Source: Caulochytrium protostelioides
Lineage: Eukaryota > Chytridiomycota > Caulochytriomycetes > Caulochytriales > Caulochytriaceae
Assembly: GCA_003615045.1 (NCBI GenBank)
Contig: ML014276.1
Location: 1 to 40,580, forward strand
Length of the DNA: 40,580 nucleotides
Reading direction: 5' to 3'
Shown: piece after piece, positions 1 to 10,106 of the stretch
Layout: each line of letters opens with the position of its first letter
Numbering within the stretch: the first letter of the stretch is position 1
Made by a program: the position numbers and the translations under genes
The notes under the pieces: model-generated
The model's database searches: none
The model's input: only the letters and a program-made list of their open reading frames with translations
Told to the model about the DNA's origin: nothing

Positions 1-1860
1 CCGATGCACCCTCCCTTCGGCACACATTCAAAATAACACTTAAACACCATAACCCTCTTTCTGTATCCCACTTTCGTATACATCAATCCATTCCCCTTTG
101 AGCCCCTGACCTTGCCCGTGCTAGATCATAAAATGTTAGTTGTTCTGGGGAATCTACGCGACGGCTCTTCTTCTCATTATTTGTCCCGATCTTTGACGGC
201 GCCTGGAGGGAAGGATGACTATGCATCTTCACTATGTAAGTCTATCTACTCCTTCTCCTACTATCTACTCCTTCAATCTCTCCTCTTCCTATTGCATTTT
301 GATTTGTCTCATTAGCTCTCATCCTCTTCGAGCCATCTTTCCCCGTTTCCCTATGTTTCTGATCTCTTTTCCTTAAGTGACCACTTCAACGTGTCATTTT
401 CCTCTCATCGTCCTAGTCACTCCATATGTTCTTGATGCAATCCTATGCAACTTTCCGCCCTCTTTCCATTGCCACCTTCCTCTCTTAGCTCGGTTGGGTA
501 TTCGCCGAGCTATTCGCGTTTCTTTGTCAGTCTGGGCGACCCCACGGGTTTCCTCACCCCCTGCAGGTCCCCCTTGGCGGGGGCCCTCGATGTTGTGCGA
601 CCTCTGGCCCATCTCAGCCAGTGAATGGTCGATCCGTCAGCCCCGCGACCATGCCATCCATCCATCCTCCCGCGACCCTTTCCGACATCCTTACACTCGT
701 ACCACTCATCCCCGACACATATGATTCATACCTTCCTATAGTAGTTTTTGACGGTCTTGACGTTTCTGCACTTCCTTTTCATTTTAAACGTCATCTCAAG
801 TAGTGCACGAGACTTCCTCTGGATACCTTTTTATACTATGGGCCCCTTCAATATATTTTCTTTTCGATTAGTTGTTCCTTCTCGAACTCGGGAACATTTG
901 TCGGCGCGTTCCTGAAGAAAGCGCCTCCTCGCGCCATTCCTATTTTAGAAACTGGCGCCCTCGGCATCTGGGTCTTCGCCAGCCATATTGGATCTATGAA
1001 TGGCTGTGGCCGTCTGCTGGTGACAGGGTAGGAGCAGCGACCATTTATGGCGAAGCTCCCAACTACTCTGCCATAACAAGACGAGCCGCATATATATAAG
1101 GTTTACGGCCTCTCCAGCCCTGACAACCACTCTTACTCATGATGCAACCTTAGCAACCTCACCAATCTTCTTCCTTCCGCAACCCCCCTCTCATATTATC
1201 ATAACGCCCCCAAATATAACACGTTCATTGATCCTTTGCCATAAGCTGATTAGGGCCTCTCCTGACGGAGCCACGACCTGTCACAGAGGGACTACAACTC
1301 GGTAGTTCGGTAACAAATTTTTGTTGGACGGCGCCTTTACTCTGCTTGGAATCGGTCACTTTCCGTCATGTTCCATGAGATGTCACGAAGCCCATGGAAC
1401 CACTCCCCGTCTTCAACATGGTGCTGATAACGTGTTAAAAGCCACAATTCAGTATATCGAAAAGATGTTTTAAGACGTTACAATAACTTCCCGATTTCGT
1501 TTGTACTGTATTGCGCTATATGATCGAATAGATATGAATAGCTTTGGTGACAAGTTCGACACATCTGCAGTCCCGTTTTTCTGTCACAATACATATTGCA
1601 AGGCTGGGGGCTGTTGAAGCCTGAGCGCCATTTTGTCGCGTTCTCTCTGTCAATATGTCCCCCCGTTTCCTATACCTCTATATGTAGAAGCGTAGGTATG
1701 TGGAGCCCACAATCGACGGCGCAAGAAAAAACTGAAAAAAGCTCTGTGCATGCGGATGGTGGGGCTTATACAGTTCCATATGTTTATTATGCTGAAAGTT
1801 CATAATACATTTTAATAATAGACATGAATGCAGAGGCCATAGTCAAGAAATTATGAAACT
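1..1860. other. Gene-free stretch, AT-richer than the rest
   Basis: I see no convincing coding region here. The composition is visibly more AT-rich than the rest of the window, and short open frames exist on both strands without recognisable motifs. A clean TATA-like run lies at 1091-1100, but no clear gene follows it. The stretch could be intergenic sequence or a degenerate retroelement; I could not find paired long terminal repeats by eye. The right end passes into the Fanzor relic that begins near 1863. Confidence 0.5.
1091..1100 (+). promoter_or_regulatory. TATA-like box, orphan
   Basis: The sequence TATATATAAG is followed about 30-45 bases later by pyrimidine-rich sequence that would suit a transcription start. 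No open frame or known RNA follows, so its use is unproven. It could belong to a decayed mobile element or an unannotated non-coding transcript. Confidence 0.2.
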
Positions 1861-1862
1861 TT

Positions 1863-3984
1863 TGCCTTCTTGAAGCCCAGAACTCGTGTCGGTGCAAGTA
1901 CTTGCAAGGCAAGGACAAACAGCGGAGCTGCCTGGCCTGACCACTGACCAATTTGAGATTCTATTAGCAGCTCATGCTGGGCGGCGCGAGCGCCAGGAAG
2001 CCAGATCCTTACGTGGGCGACTACTGTCGGGACTACCCGCTACTGGTCGCCAGACTGCCTACGCAGCGCCACCTCGGCGACACAAACATTTTACGTCGGA
2101 GGTGTTATCAAGTACAAGACTAATCTGTTCAATCATTTCCAGCTCAGTTTCGAGACGCGGGTCAAGAAATACCTGCGTGCCTTCCAGGCGGCCGACGGCC
2201 TGACGGACCCGCAGTTTGTCTGGACGTTATCACCCATCTCCGGCTGGAAGCCGCGCCGAGACTTGGACGCCGTCACGCGATCGCCCTCATGGAGCAGACG
2301 GTGGCTGCGCACTGCCGCGTGTTGGGCATCGCGGTGGATAAACAAGCGCCCAGTCGCTGGCTGAAAAGGAAGAAAACCTTGCCCGGTGTCGTGCGCCACG
2401 CCTTTCTCGTCTGGCGATATATGGAAACCGCTGAGCAGCAGGCCGTCAACGTCGTGCCGGTGGCCCAGAGGGGCGTCCAATATTACGATCGACACCTCCT
2501 TGGTCTATGGCCTGCTGACGGAACTCAAGCGAGTGGCCTGCAACAAGAAGACCTTCAAGGCCATGCCCCCGCCAGAGCGGTGGGCAGCCACCCTGGCGTT
2601 TCGCAAGCTGGATGGCAAGGATCACACGTTCACCGGCACCATCGATAGCGGTGGGACCAGCATGTGCGTCCACTTTGTGCGAAAGAAGAAGGTGGCCGAC
2701 GCCGTGCCAATTGTCACGGCGACCCCCGGGGCCACGAACCCCTTGCTCGTCAGCCCGGATCAGGCGGACCACCCTCCGGAATCCCCTTCAGACCAAGTAC
2801 CCCCCGGTAGGCAAACTGGATCAAGGCGAGAATCCCCCGCGAGTTAGCCTCCCTCTGACGGAACACTCCCCGGAAGACGGTGCCAATCAAAGCAAGAAAT
2901 CCCTGGCAAAGAGCCTGGATCAGTACTGCATCATCGAGAACGACCCGGGCCGGACAAACATTTTCTTTATAGCCATGATGGGGCTCAAAGGCCAGGTCGT
3001 CAGCTAGAAGTTGAGTCGAAGGTAGTACGATTTGGAAGCCGGCATGAAAGCCACCCAAAGGCAGTCAGAGACGTGACAGTGCCATTTGAAAGAGCCGCTG
3101 CTGCGGCTGTCCGAGGTGAGCTCCAAGGGCACAGTGCTCGACGCGCACCACCGCTGGAGGTGTGACTTGCCACGTACGATCCGCTGTGGGCTGAGTTTCT
3201 GAAGCCGCGCCGGGCACGCCAGCGCCTGAAGCTACAGGGAGGCAAGCTGCGCGTGTTTGCCCAGTTCATGAACCGCGTCGCCAAGGGGGCAGCTGCTGAG
3301 ATGGCGCCCCTCGTCGCTGAAGTGGTGGTCGCTTACGGGGCCTCCAAGTATGCCCCCGGCGGCAAGGGCGAGATCTCGGTTCCAACCGCTCGCGCGTCCC
3401 AGGCGTGCGCCCAGCGCTTCCGCACGGTCCTCGTCGACGAGTTCCGGACGACCCAGGTGCATACCGAGACGAACGAGATCTTGACCAAGGTGAAACCCCG
3501 GGACCCGACGCAGGTGCCGAGCGCTCGCTCGATGGCGCCGACGCGAGTTAACCTGCCTCGCAATGCTCGCGGGGGTGCCCAACCGGCCGCGCCTGCGGCC
3601 GTCAACTCGGTCTGCAGGAGTGGGGCGAGCGCTCGCTCGACGGCGCCGACGCGGGTCAACCCGCCTCGTCGTGCTCGCGCGGGTGCTTCCTCCACCGAGC
3701 CGACGCCGGCCACCCTGGTCGGCAAGATCCGGGTGTATGCCCAGACGCATGTAGTCCTGAAACCCGGTCAACACCGGCGCCAGGGAACCGTGATTCGAGG
3801 GTTGCTGTGGTATCAAGCTACCAACGGCAATGAAGCCACCCACAGCAAGTTGGTGAACCGCGATCTCAATGCCGCGTTGAACATCCGACGCTGTCTGACC
3901 TTACCGGACAGACCGATAGCGCTGTGTCGCATCCCCGGGCAAACCAGGTTGCAGTCCAAGGTCGGCAAGGTCATCCGACACTGA
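1863..3984 (+). pseudogene. Fanzor (TnpB-like) nuclease, frameshifted copy 1
   Basis: Fanzors are eukaryotic relatives of the IS200/605 TnpB RNA-guided DNA nuclease. Collinear family-like fragments run through several frames: YKTNLFNHF with FETRVKKYL near 2110-2170; an N-terminal helical part at 2224-2470 in another frame; ITIDTSLVYGLL at about 2490; FTGTIDSGG near 2630; RuvC-I motif NDPGRTNIFF with Asp at 2942; an intact final frame at 3178-3984. That last frame carries VDEFRTT (RuvC-II-type Glu at 3439) and NRDLNAALNIR (RuvC-III Asp at 3862). In-frame stops occur near 3005, 3026, 3062 and 3200, and the frame changes at least four times, so the gene is dead as written. All three catalytic acids remain visible. 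Introns could explain one or two breaks, but the stops argue for decay. The zinc-ribbon cysteines normally found between RuvC-II and RuvC-III are not seen. Confidence 0.82.
3519..3689 (+). repeat. Imperfect 108-bp-spaced duplication inside Fanzor copy 1
   Basis: A segment starting GAGCGCTCGCTCGA at 3519 recurs at 3627 with a few changes, encoding two versions of an ARS-x-APTRVN-x-PR-x-AR block 36 residues apart. Copy 3 (from 40580 leftward) carries only one version. The duplication sits in the Ala/Pro/Arg-rich insert that replaces the expected zinc ribbon. Confidence 0.7.
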
Positions 3985-4085
3985 AACGAATGCGCGTCTG
4001 CTTAGGGGAGGGGGGGACTAGGGGGCAACACCGAAGATTGGTGTGCGCAATTGGTCAATATATGGACGACCGCGTTATACTCAAT
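3985..4085 (+). ncRNA. Candidate Fanzor guide (omega) RNA region, copy 1
   Basis: This is the sequence directly after the Fanzor stop codon. It shares ordered blocks with the matching position of copy 3: GAATGC near 3988, CTAGGGGGCAACACC at 4018-4032, GGTGTGCG at 4040-4047 and ATGGACGACCGCGTTA at 4062-4077. The 5' arm 4025-4032 pairs with 4040-4046 (7 bp, one bulged A) around the 7-nt loop 4033-4039. In known Fanzor systems the guide RNA scaffold overlaps the 3' end of the gene and its downstream region, with the guide just past the element end. That role is inferred here; a plain 3' UTR or a transposon end is the alternative. Confidence 0.4.
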
Positions 4086-4540
4086 ATCCCCCGTCTAGGG
4101 ATGCGGGTCTGCCCGAATCTCTTCAGACAATCACATACGCGGGTCGGCGCCGCCCCGGGCACGCCGCTCACGCGTCCTGGCGACACAGACGACACAGGCC
4201 TGCAGCTCAGCTCTGAAGAAGTCTGATCGAACGGATAGAAACACATGGAATGGACATTAAAATGAGGGATTGTATGACGCGCGGTGAACCGGAAACGGAA
4301 CTGAATCCGGAACCGACGGATCGGAGGTTGAGAGAAGGGAACCCACTTTGGAGCAAAAGGAAGAGCGGAGGAGGATAAGGAAAAAGAACGAGAAGGAGGC
4401 GGGGGGTAGGCGGGCGACGCCTGACCAGGTCCAGCAAGAAAGTGAAGGCCATGCCATCCAGGCATGGCCACCCTGAGGCACCTCGAGCCGGTCGCGATCG
4501 GGACCCTCTACAGGAAGGGCATGAAAGCTCCCCGGAGCAC
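4086..4540. other. Spacer between Fanzor copy 1 and the zinc-cluster gene
   Basis: No gene is visible. The right part should be the 3' untranslated region of the minus-strand transcription factor that stops at 4541. No obvious palindrome or element end is visible beyond the shared blocks ending near 4085. Confidence 0.5.
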
Positions 4541-7500
4541 CTAAACGGCCAGCGATAGGTGCGGTTCCGCAGCCGATGCCGCTGCTGGAAGACTTTCTTC
4601 GTGACCGACCGCGGAGGCGGCGGCGGCGGCGGCGGCCACTGCTGCGGCTGCGACCGCAGCGTTGCCATTGTCGCTCATAAGATACGGCGATTGGAGCAGC
4701 TTGGCATCGTCGTAGTACACCATGTGGGCGTACTCCTGCGGCGTGACAGCATGCTGCTGCGGCGAGGCAAACTGTTGTGCATAGCCCTGCTGCCGCGGGT
4801 CCATCTCATAGCCCGTTGGCGCATAGCCTTGCAGGTGAGCCGCGCCCGACATGGGGTTCATCAGATGCGCGGGCAGCCCGTGCATCTCGGCGCCGGGAAC
4901 GAGGTCGTTGAACATGAACGCGTGGGGATGCGCCGCCATCGCAGCGCCCATCGCGCCGCCGCCCGGGTATCCGGGGCCGGCGGCGCTGCCCTCGAATGCG
5001 CCCATCGCGCCGGAGAAGCCCGGGTGTGCACCAGCAAAGAACGCCGTGCTGTCAGCGGGCAGCCCATCGGTAGTCAGGCCGTCGGCAGGGCCCACCATAC
5101 CTTGTGGCATGTCGCCGCCGGGCAAGCCAGCCTCGAGCTGGGCCGGCGTGAACGGCTGGGCCGGATCGAACCTGTCGGGACCGCTGTCCGAAGAGAAGCC
5201 GAGCGGCAACATGACGCCGGAACCAGGGGCTTCAGAGGTCGAGCCGGCGGCGGAATGGGCAGCAGCAGCAGCAGTCGCAGCGGCTTGGCGCTGCGCCACG
5301 CGCTGGGCGTTGATCGCGGCCTTCTGGATGGCCTTCTTGCCGCGTGGCTTGATGCCGGATCCCGAGACCGGTGGGGGCATCGCGCTTGACGGCAGCGGCG
5401 TTCCAAGCGCCGACAGCATCGGGCTCTGGAGGTGGCCCTTGCTGGGGTCGGGCAAGCCCATGTTGGCGAGTTCGGGCGTGGCCGCATGCTCGCCGATGTC
5501 GTAGCGGGATAGATTGATGATGGGTGACATGGCGGCGGCGGCGGCCGAGGCCTGTCGGGCGAGGTTGTTCTTTTTATACGGGCCGCGCTTGAAGCCGCGA
5601 TTCCGCTCTTTGCGCGGCGCGTCCTCGCAGTCTGCGAAACCGAGCCGGTGGCAGCGGTCGCATGGCCGCTTGTTGTCACACTTTTTGCACGCTTTTTTGC
5701 AGTGGATGCACGCGACCTTCACTTGGTTACGCCGCAGGTTCTCGGCCCGCATCAGCGCCGCTGCCGCTGCCTCCGCGAGCGCGAGCTCGGTCCCCATGTA
5801 CTCACCCGACGGCGCGTAGCCGCCCATCGATGGCACAAAGCCGCCCAAGCTCCCGTCTTCTGTGGCCATAGCTATCGCGGCGGCGGCCGAGGCCGCAGCG
5901 GCCGCAGCTTCAGCGTCCTCGCTGAGCGGCTGGGACGGGTCGTGACCCATGCCATCATACCCATCCGAGACGCCAGACGGCAGCATCGCATCGGCGGACG
6001 AGGGCGTCGCGTCCGAGTCATCCGTGGACGCCGACTCGCCGGCATCGTCGTGGGCAAGGTCCTGGGAGCTCCCAGCCGCCAAGGCTTCCGTCTCGTGCTC
6101 GTTGAACGCGCCGTTCGCAGCGCCCTCGGCGGCCATGGCCGCGGCGGCGGCCGCGGCAGCCGCCACCGCGTCGGCGGCGTCGGCATCGACGTCGGCCGAC
6201 GCGCGGGTCGGGCTTGCGCTTGCATCGGCGTCGATCGGGGGGGCCTGCCGCTCGCCAGGGTGCTCGGCTTTCAACGCGTGGTCGTGGTCTAAAGACGCGC
6301 CCTCCAGGGCGAAGGCGTGCTCGGTGCGCAGCCCGCTTTTCTTGGCGCGCTTGGTGGGGGTGCTGGCCACGAGCGGCGACGCGGCCGCATTGAGTTTGGG
6401 CGAGGCGCGCGCGCTCGGCCCGGCGTCACTGGACTCGGCGAGGGGGAGCTGCGCGGCGCGGCTCACGGGCGTCAGCATGAGCCCGAGCGAGGGCGCGACG
6501 GCCGACGCGGGCGTTGGCGTTGAGCAGCCGGGCGGCGCCGTCTTCGAGGCCGTGGGCGCGACCGGCGCCGAGGCGGGCGCCGCGGCCGTTCCGGTCCCGA
6601 CGGCCATGTTGGCCGTCGAGATCCGCGGCGTGCGGGGCCCCCGGCGCAGCCGGCCGGTGGACGCGCCGCCACTGCCACTCGCGAGGCCGCGCTTCGACGC
6701 CGCGTGGAGCTTGGAGGTCGGCGTGGCAGCAGATTTGGCAATGTTGGCGGCGGCGTCGGTGGCGGCGTCGGCAGCCCCCGTCTTCTCGGCGTTCGGGACG
6801 GCCATCCAGTCGCAGAGCTCCTGGAAAGCATTGTTAAGGGGCTGGCCGGAGACGATGGGGCTGTGCGGCGCGTCGGCGACGACGGCGTCCGCGAGCCGGT
6901 GGGCGTGAGCGCTGGCGTGGGCGGCGGCCACGGCGGCCTGCTGCCACGAGTGATGGGCGGCGGCAGCGACCTGCTGCTGGTGCTTCGGATCAAAGAGCGC
7001 CATGTGTGCAAGCATCCCCTCGGCCCCGGTCGGCCCCTGAGCCCCCGGCGCGCCCATGGCGGCCACGGCGACGGCGTCCTGCACCGAGAGGACCGGGGTC
7101 ATGGCGGACGGGGCGACCGCGTTCGGTGCGGCCGCTGGCATGAGCGACGGCGACGCCACGTCCAAGTCGGCGTTCATACTGTTCTTGGCCAGCGGCGAGC
7201 CCATGTACGGGCTGGCCAGCACGGAGTGGGTGTGAGCGTGCGGCAGGCCGCCGGGGGTGTGGAGGAAGGGAGACGCGTCGGGCGAGACATGGCGCGTGGC
7301 GGCCGGCGTGGGCAGGGTCACGGCGATCGCGCGGCCGACGAGGCCGCCGGGGGGTTTCAGTGCCATGGCGGCCGGCGTCGTCGGCACGGCGGCGCCGCTG
7401 CTGCCGGCGGGCGCCGCCACGGCGATGCCGCCGCCGGCGGCTGTGGCGGTCGTGGCGGCGTCGCCGCCCGCGGACGACGGCATCGCGCTGAAAGACAGCG

Positions 7501-7996
7501 TGGGATGGCTGCGGTGCTGCGTCATGAGGGGTGAGGTCACGAGGTGGGCGGCGGCGCCCGGCGGCGGCAGCGTGGCCATGGCGGGCGCGCTGCCGGCAGC
7601 CGAGTGCGCATGGGCGTGGGCGTGGGCATGGGCGAGGTGGGACGCCGCCATGGGGACGCCCAGCATGGCCGTGTCCTCGTAGCTGCCGCCGAGGCCGCCG
7701 GTCTTGGGCGAGGGAAAGTGCTGCATGACGGGGCTTGCGAGCGACAGGTAGTGCAGGACCGGCGAGAGCTCGGAGTGGACTTCGTGCATGGGCGGCGGCT
7801 GGGAGGCCGGGCCGAGGGCATCGTAGTAGGCGGAGGTCATGCCCATGTCGGCGGCCATGCCGGCGTGCGCGCCGTAGGAGCCGCCCATCTGCGACGGGAA
7901 CGGCATGAAGAGGAAGTCGTCGACGTGGTTGCCGTTGGCGCTGCGGTGGCCGCCGTGGCCGGCCTGGGCGCCGGCGTCGTTGGTGCCGCTGGCCAT
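4541..7996 (-). CDS. Zn(II)2Cys6 zinc-cluster transcription factor
   Basis: The open frame encodes 1151 residues from the ATG at 7996, the first ATG in the frame, in a good context (gccATGGCC). The zinc cluster is at residues 763-790 with spacing CX2CX6CX5CX2CX7C, plus one extra Cys inside the CX6C loop. It is followed by a basic stretch RKERNRGFKRGPYKK. This class is essentially fungal and binds DNA through a two-zinc cluster. The cluster lies in the last third of the protein, whereas most fungal members have it near the N-terminus. The rest is low complexity: long Ala tracts, a His/Ala repeat near residue 120, Pro/Ser-rich segments and no recognisable fungal-specific middle homology region. 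Two copies of an L-x-SPY-[ML] motif (residues 260-265 and 1101-1106) recur in the C2H2 factor at 34742-39943. No intron is needed. The target genes are unknown. Confidence 0.85.
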   Translation of the reverse strand: MASGTNDAGAQAGHGGHRSANGNHVDDFLFMPFPSQMGGSYGAHAGMAADMGMTSAYYDALGPASQPPPMHEVHSELSPVLHYLSLASPVMQHFPSPKTGGLGGSYEDTAMLGVPMAASHLAHAHAHAHAHSAAGSAPAMATLPPPGAAAHLVTSPLMTQHRSHPTLSFSAMPSSAGGDAATTATAAGGGIAVAAPAGSSGAAVPTTPAAMALKPPGGLVGRAIAVTLPTPAATRHVSPDASPFLHTPGGLPHAHTHSVLASPYMGSPLAKNSMNADLDVASPSLMPAAAPNAVAPSAMTPVLSVQDAVAVAAMGAPGAQGPTGAEGMLAHMALFDPKHQQQVAAAAHHSWQQAAVAAAHASAHAHRLADAVVADAPHSPIVSGQPLNNAFQELCDWMAVPNAEKTGAADAATDAAANIAKSAATPTSKLHAASKRGLASGSGGASTGRLRRGPRTPRISTANMAVGTGTAAAPASAPVAPTASKTAPPGCSTPTPASAVAPSLGLMLTPVSRAAQLPLAESSDAGPSARASPKLNAAASPLVASTPTKRAKKSGLRTEHAFALEGASLDHDHALKAEHPGERQAPPIDADASASPTRASADVDADAADAVAAAAAAAAAMAAEGAANGAFNEHETEALAAGSSQDLAHDDAGESASTDDSDATPSSADAMLPSGVSDGYDGMGHDPSQPLSEDAEAAAAAASAAAAIAMATEDGSLGGFVPSMGGYAPSGEYMGTELALAEAAAAALMRAENLRRNQVKVACIHCKKACKKCDNKRPCDRCHRLGFADCEDAPRKERNRGFKRGPYKKNNLARQASAAAAAMSPIINLSRYDIGEHAATPELANMGLPDPSKGHLQSPMLSALGTPLPSSAMPPPVSGSGIKPRGKKAIQKAAINAQRVAQRQAAATAAAAAHSAAGSTSEAPGSGVMLPLGFSSDSGPDRFDPAQPFTPAQLEAGLPGGDMPQGMVGPADGLTTDGLPADSTAFFAGAHPGFSGAMGAFEGSAAGPGYPGGGAMGAAMAAHPHAFMFNDLVPGAEMHGLPAHLMNPMSGAAHLQGYAPTGYEMDPRQQGYAQQFASPQQHAVTPQEYAHMVYYDDAKLLQSPYLMSDNGNAAVAAAAVAAAAAAASAVGHEESLPAAASAAEPHLSLAV

Positions 7997-8034
7997 GGCG
8001 TGCGCGCGAGCCGACTCAGCGACGGACAACGTGC

Positions 8035-8076
8035 TGCGACGCGGAGTCTGCGACGCGGAGTCTGCGACGCCCAGTC
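8035..8076 (-). repeat. 14-bp tandem repeat in leader of zinc-cluster gene
   Basis: Three units of TGCGACGCGGAGTC, the last one altered, lie 39-80 bases upstream of the ATG of the zinc-cluster gene. They would fall in the 5' untranslated region if transcription starts further upstream. No function is evident. Confidence 0.6.
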
Positions 8077-9835
8077 CACCGACGCCGAGTCAAAGGCCAC
8101 GTCCCGAAACGCCGTCTGAGGCCAACGACCTTGCCCAGAACCAAGACGGAGAGGCTGCTGGAATGCGTCGACGTGGGCGATGGATCTGGCGGTGGCGTGG
8201 GCCCGACGACGACGCGCGATGAGATCACAGGCGTCCTCTCGCTTGCGCTTGCGCTTGCGCTTACACGCACAGCGGGCGCAGAGACAAGCGGCAGGCGGCG
8301 CTGACGGCGGGATCTCCGCCTGGCGAATCGGGCCCAATCCCAGGAGGCCCCAGGAGGCCTGCTATCGGAGCACGCGCGGGGGCGGGCGGGGCAGGACCGA
8401 GCACCCAGGACAGGTCCGTAGCGATGCGGCGAAACGCACCAACAGCTCAGGACCGAGGCGCAGCAAGCGATACCGCGTCACGCGGACGGCACGCGCAGCG
8501 GTGCACCACGCAGAGTGAGGCCACGTGGAGATCGGCGGCGGTGCGGTGTCCGACGCGTATCGCCGAAGCGCTGCGGGTGACGGCGGCGCAAACGGAGTGA
8601 GAGAGAGAGAGATCGGAGCAATCAGAAGACGACCCTGCGTCTGCCGACGAAGCACCGCGATCGAAGTGACCCAAGACCAACTGGCGCAAGCGATCGGCAC
8701 GCCGCAGCGATCACCCAAGCGAAGGGGGGAGCGATACGTCGGATTCACGGTGCGGTCTGCCGCGCGAGAAAGGGAGAGAGGGTGGAAAGCAACAAGGTAA
8801 AAAGAGGGGAAAAAAGGACGAAAAAGGGTCGACGGGCGGGTTGTCGTCTCACTGCGCGCTCAGACTCAGGCCGGATGTTCGTGTGCTGAGGCGGACGAGA
8901 CGCTCCACACCGGAAAGCGCTGCCGACGCCGTTTTGGAGCGCGGAACAAGGGAGCCAGGGAGCAAGGGCAGGCCCACGTGGGAGGCGCTCGGTGCCGCGT
9001 GCTCGCGAGGTATCCGGCCGTTTCACGGGAGGCCTGCGCGATGAACGATACGCCACGTGGCGCGGGCGGCAGCGGCGAGGGCAAGCGACGACCTCGGGGA
9101 TCCCTGGAGCCGCTTGGACCAGGTGACTGTTTTTGTAGACCGCGGCGGATCGAGCGGCCTCGCGGTGGGATTGTCAGGAATGAACTCGCGGCCTCACGTG
9201 TCGGGGTCAATCACCACGGCGAAGCGGAAAGGAGTGATTGACGACGAACACCGGCTGCTTTCTATGGCGCGGTGCAGCACGCGGGGAATGCGCTGCGCGG
9301 GTCGCCGGAGCGTCAACGGGATGAGCGAGATCAGCAGATGCAGCGTGGGCAAAGAGCCGTCGCCGACCGTATGACCGCCACGAAGACTAGGCCAGTGAGA
9401 AGGACGAGGACAAGGTGGCGGAACACCCAACGTATGAATGGTGCTCGGGCTCCAGAAGGATGAACGCTGGCTCACGCAGGGGAGAGCAGCAGCGCCACGT
9501 ATAACGGAGATCGGTCTCGTCTCATGAGGGTCAGCTCAGACCCGGCGCGCTGCCGTCCCCCTCGCTGACGCGACTGCGCGCGGACGCGCGTCCTCAGCGA
9601 CGCCGTCACCACGCAAGATCATGGCCGCGAGCGTCACGCATGCTTGCACTGGAACCACGGAATGAAAAGCGAAGGCATGCCGATCGTTCGAAAGCGTGCG
9701 GATCGCAGGGCATCGCCCCACCCCGCGGCTGCTTCACTGGCGGCTGCGGCCGCAGCAACACGGCCGTGGCTCGGCCGCCGCGGCGGAGCGAGGATCGTCA
9801 CGTCGTGAGCGGGGCCACCGCATCGTGCCCCCCGC

Positions 9836-9905
9836 CTCGCCTCGCCTCGCCTCGCCTCGCCATACCATGCCATGCCATGCCATGCCATGCCATGCCATGC
9901 CATGC
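9836..9905. repeat. Two abutting pentanucleotide arrays
   Basis: Five CTCGC units (9836-9860) run directly into nine CATRC units (9861-9905; one CATAC, then eight CATGC). Both keep the same 5-bp period and the pattern C-x-x-x-C, so one may have arisen from the other by substitution and expansion. Confidence 0.85.
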
Positions 9906-10040
9906 CGGGCTGGTCCGGACCGGCCGATCGCTGGCATCTGAAACGCCCAGCGGTCCAGCCGTGGCCCGAGCTCGGACCATGCTGCGGCATGCGGCTCGTG
10001 CTGGCCGTGGGTCGCAAGCCGTGACCGTTCTGCCTGCCGT

Positions 10041-10041
<1 letters not shown>

Positions 10042-10105
<64 letters not shown>
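10042..10105. repeat. (GCT)n trinucleotide array, about 21 units
   Basis: An uninterrupted GCT array. Either strand can be read as an open frame of poly-Ala, poly-Ser or poly-Leu, but no credible gene surrounds it. It is likely length-variable between strains. Confidence 0.9.

Positions 10106-10106
<1 letters not shown>

Larger units (their letters stand above)
1863..4085 (+). mobile_element. Fanzor-type element, copy 1 (decayed)
   Basis: The extent is defined on the left by the first recognisable Fanzor-like protein fragments and on the right by the end of non-coding sequence shared with copy 3 (last shared block 4062-4077 plus a few AT bases). The element holds a broken nuclease reading frame and a candidate guide-RNA region. 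I cannot see terminal inverted repeats or a target-site duplication. It lies tail to tail with the zinc-cluster gene, which ends at 4541 on the other strand. The left boundary is approximate. Confidence 0.65.

Noticed and set aside
1260-1450. Possible LTR or primer-binding region of a retroelement (TGTTGGA and GCTGATAACGTG strings)
   Set aside because: I could not find a matching second repeat, a polypurine tract or any gag/pol coding remains nearby.
2104-3252. Reading the frame changes of Fanzor copy 1 as a set of introns in a live gene
   Set aside because: Homology continues across the frame changes without gaps that would fit introns, and several stops lie within conserved segments.
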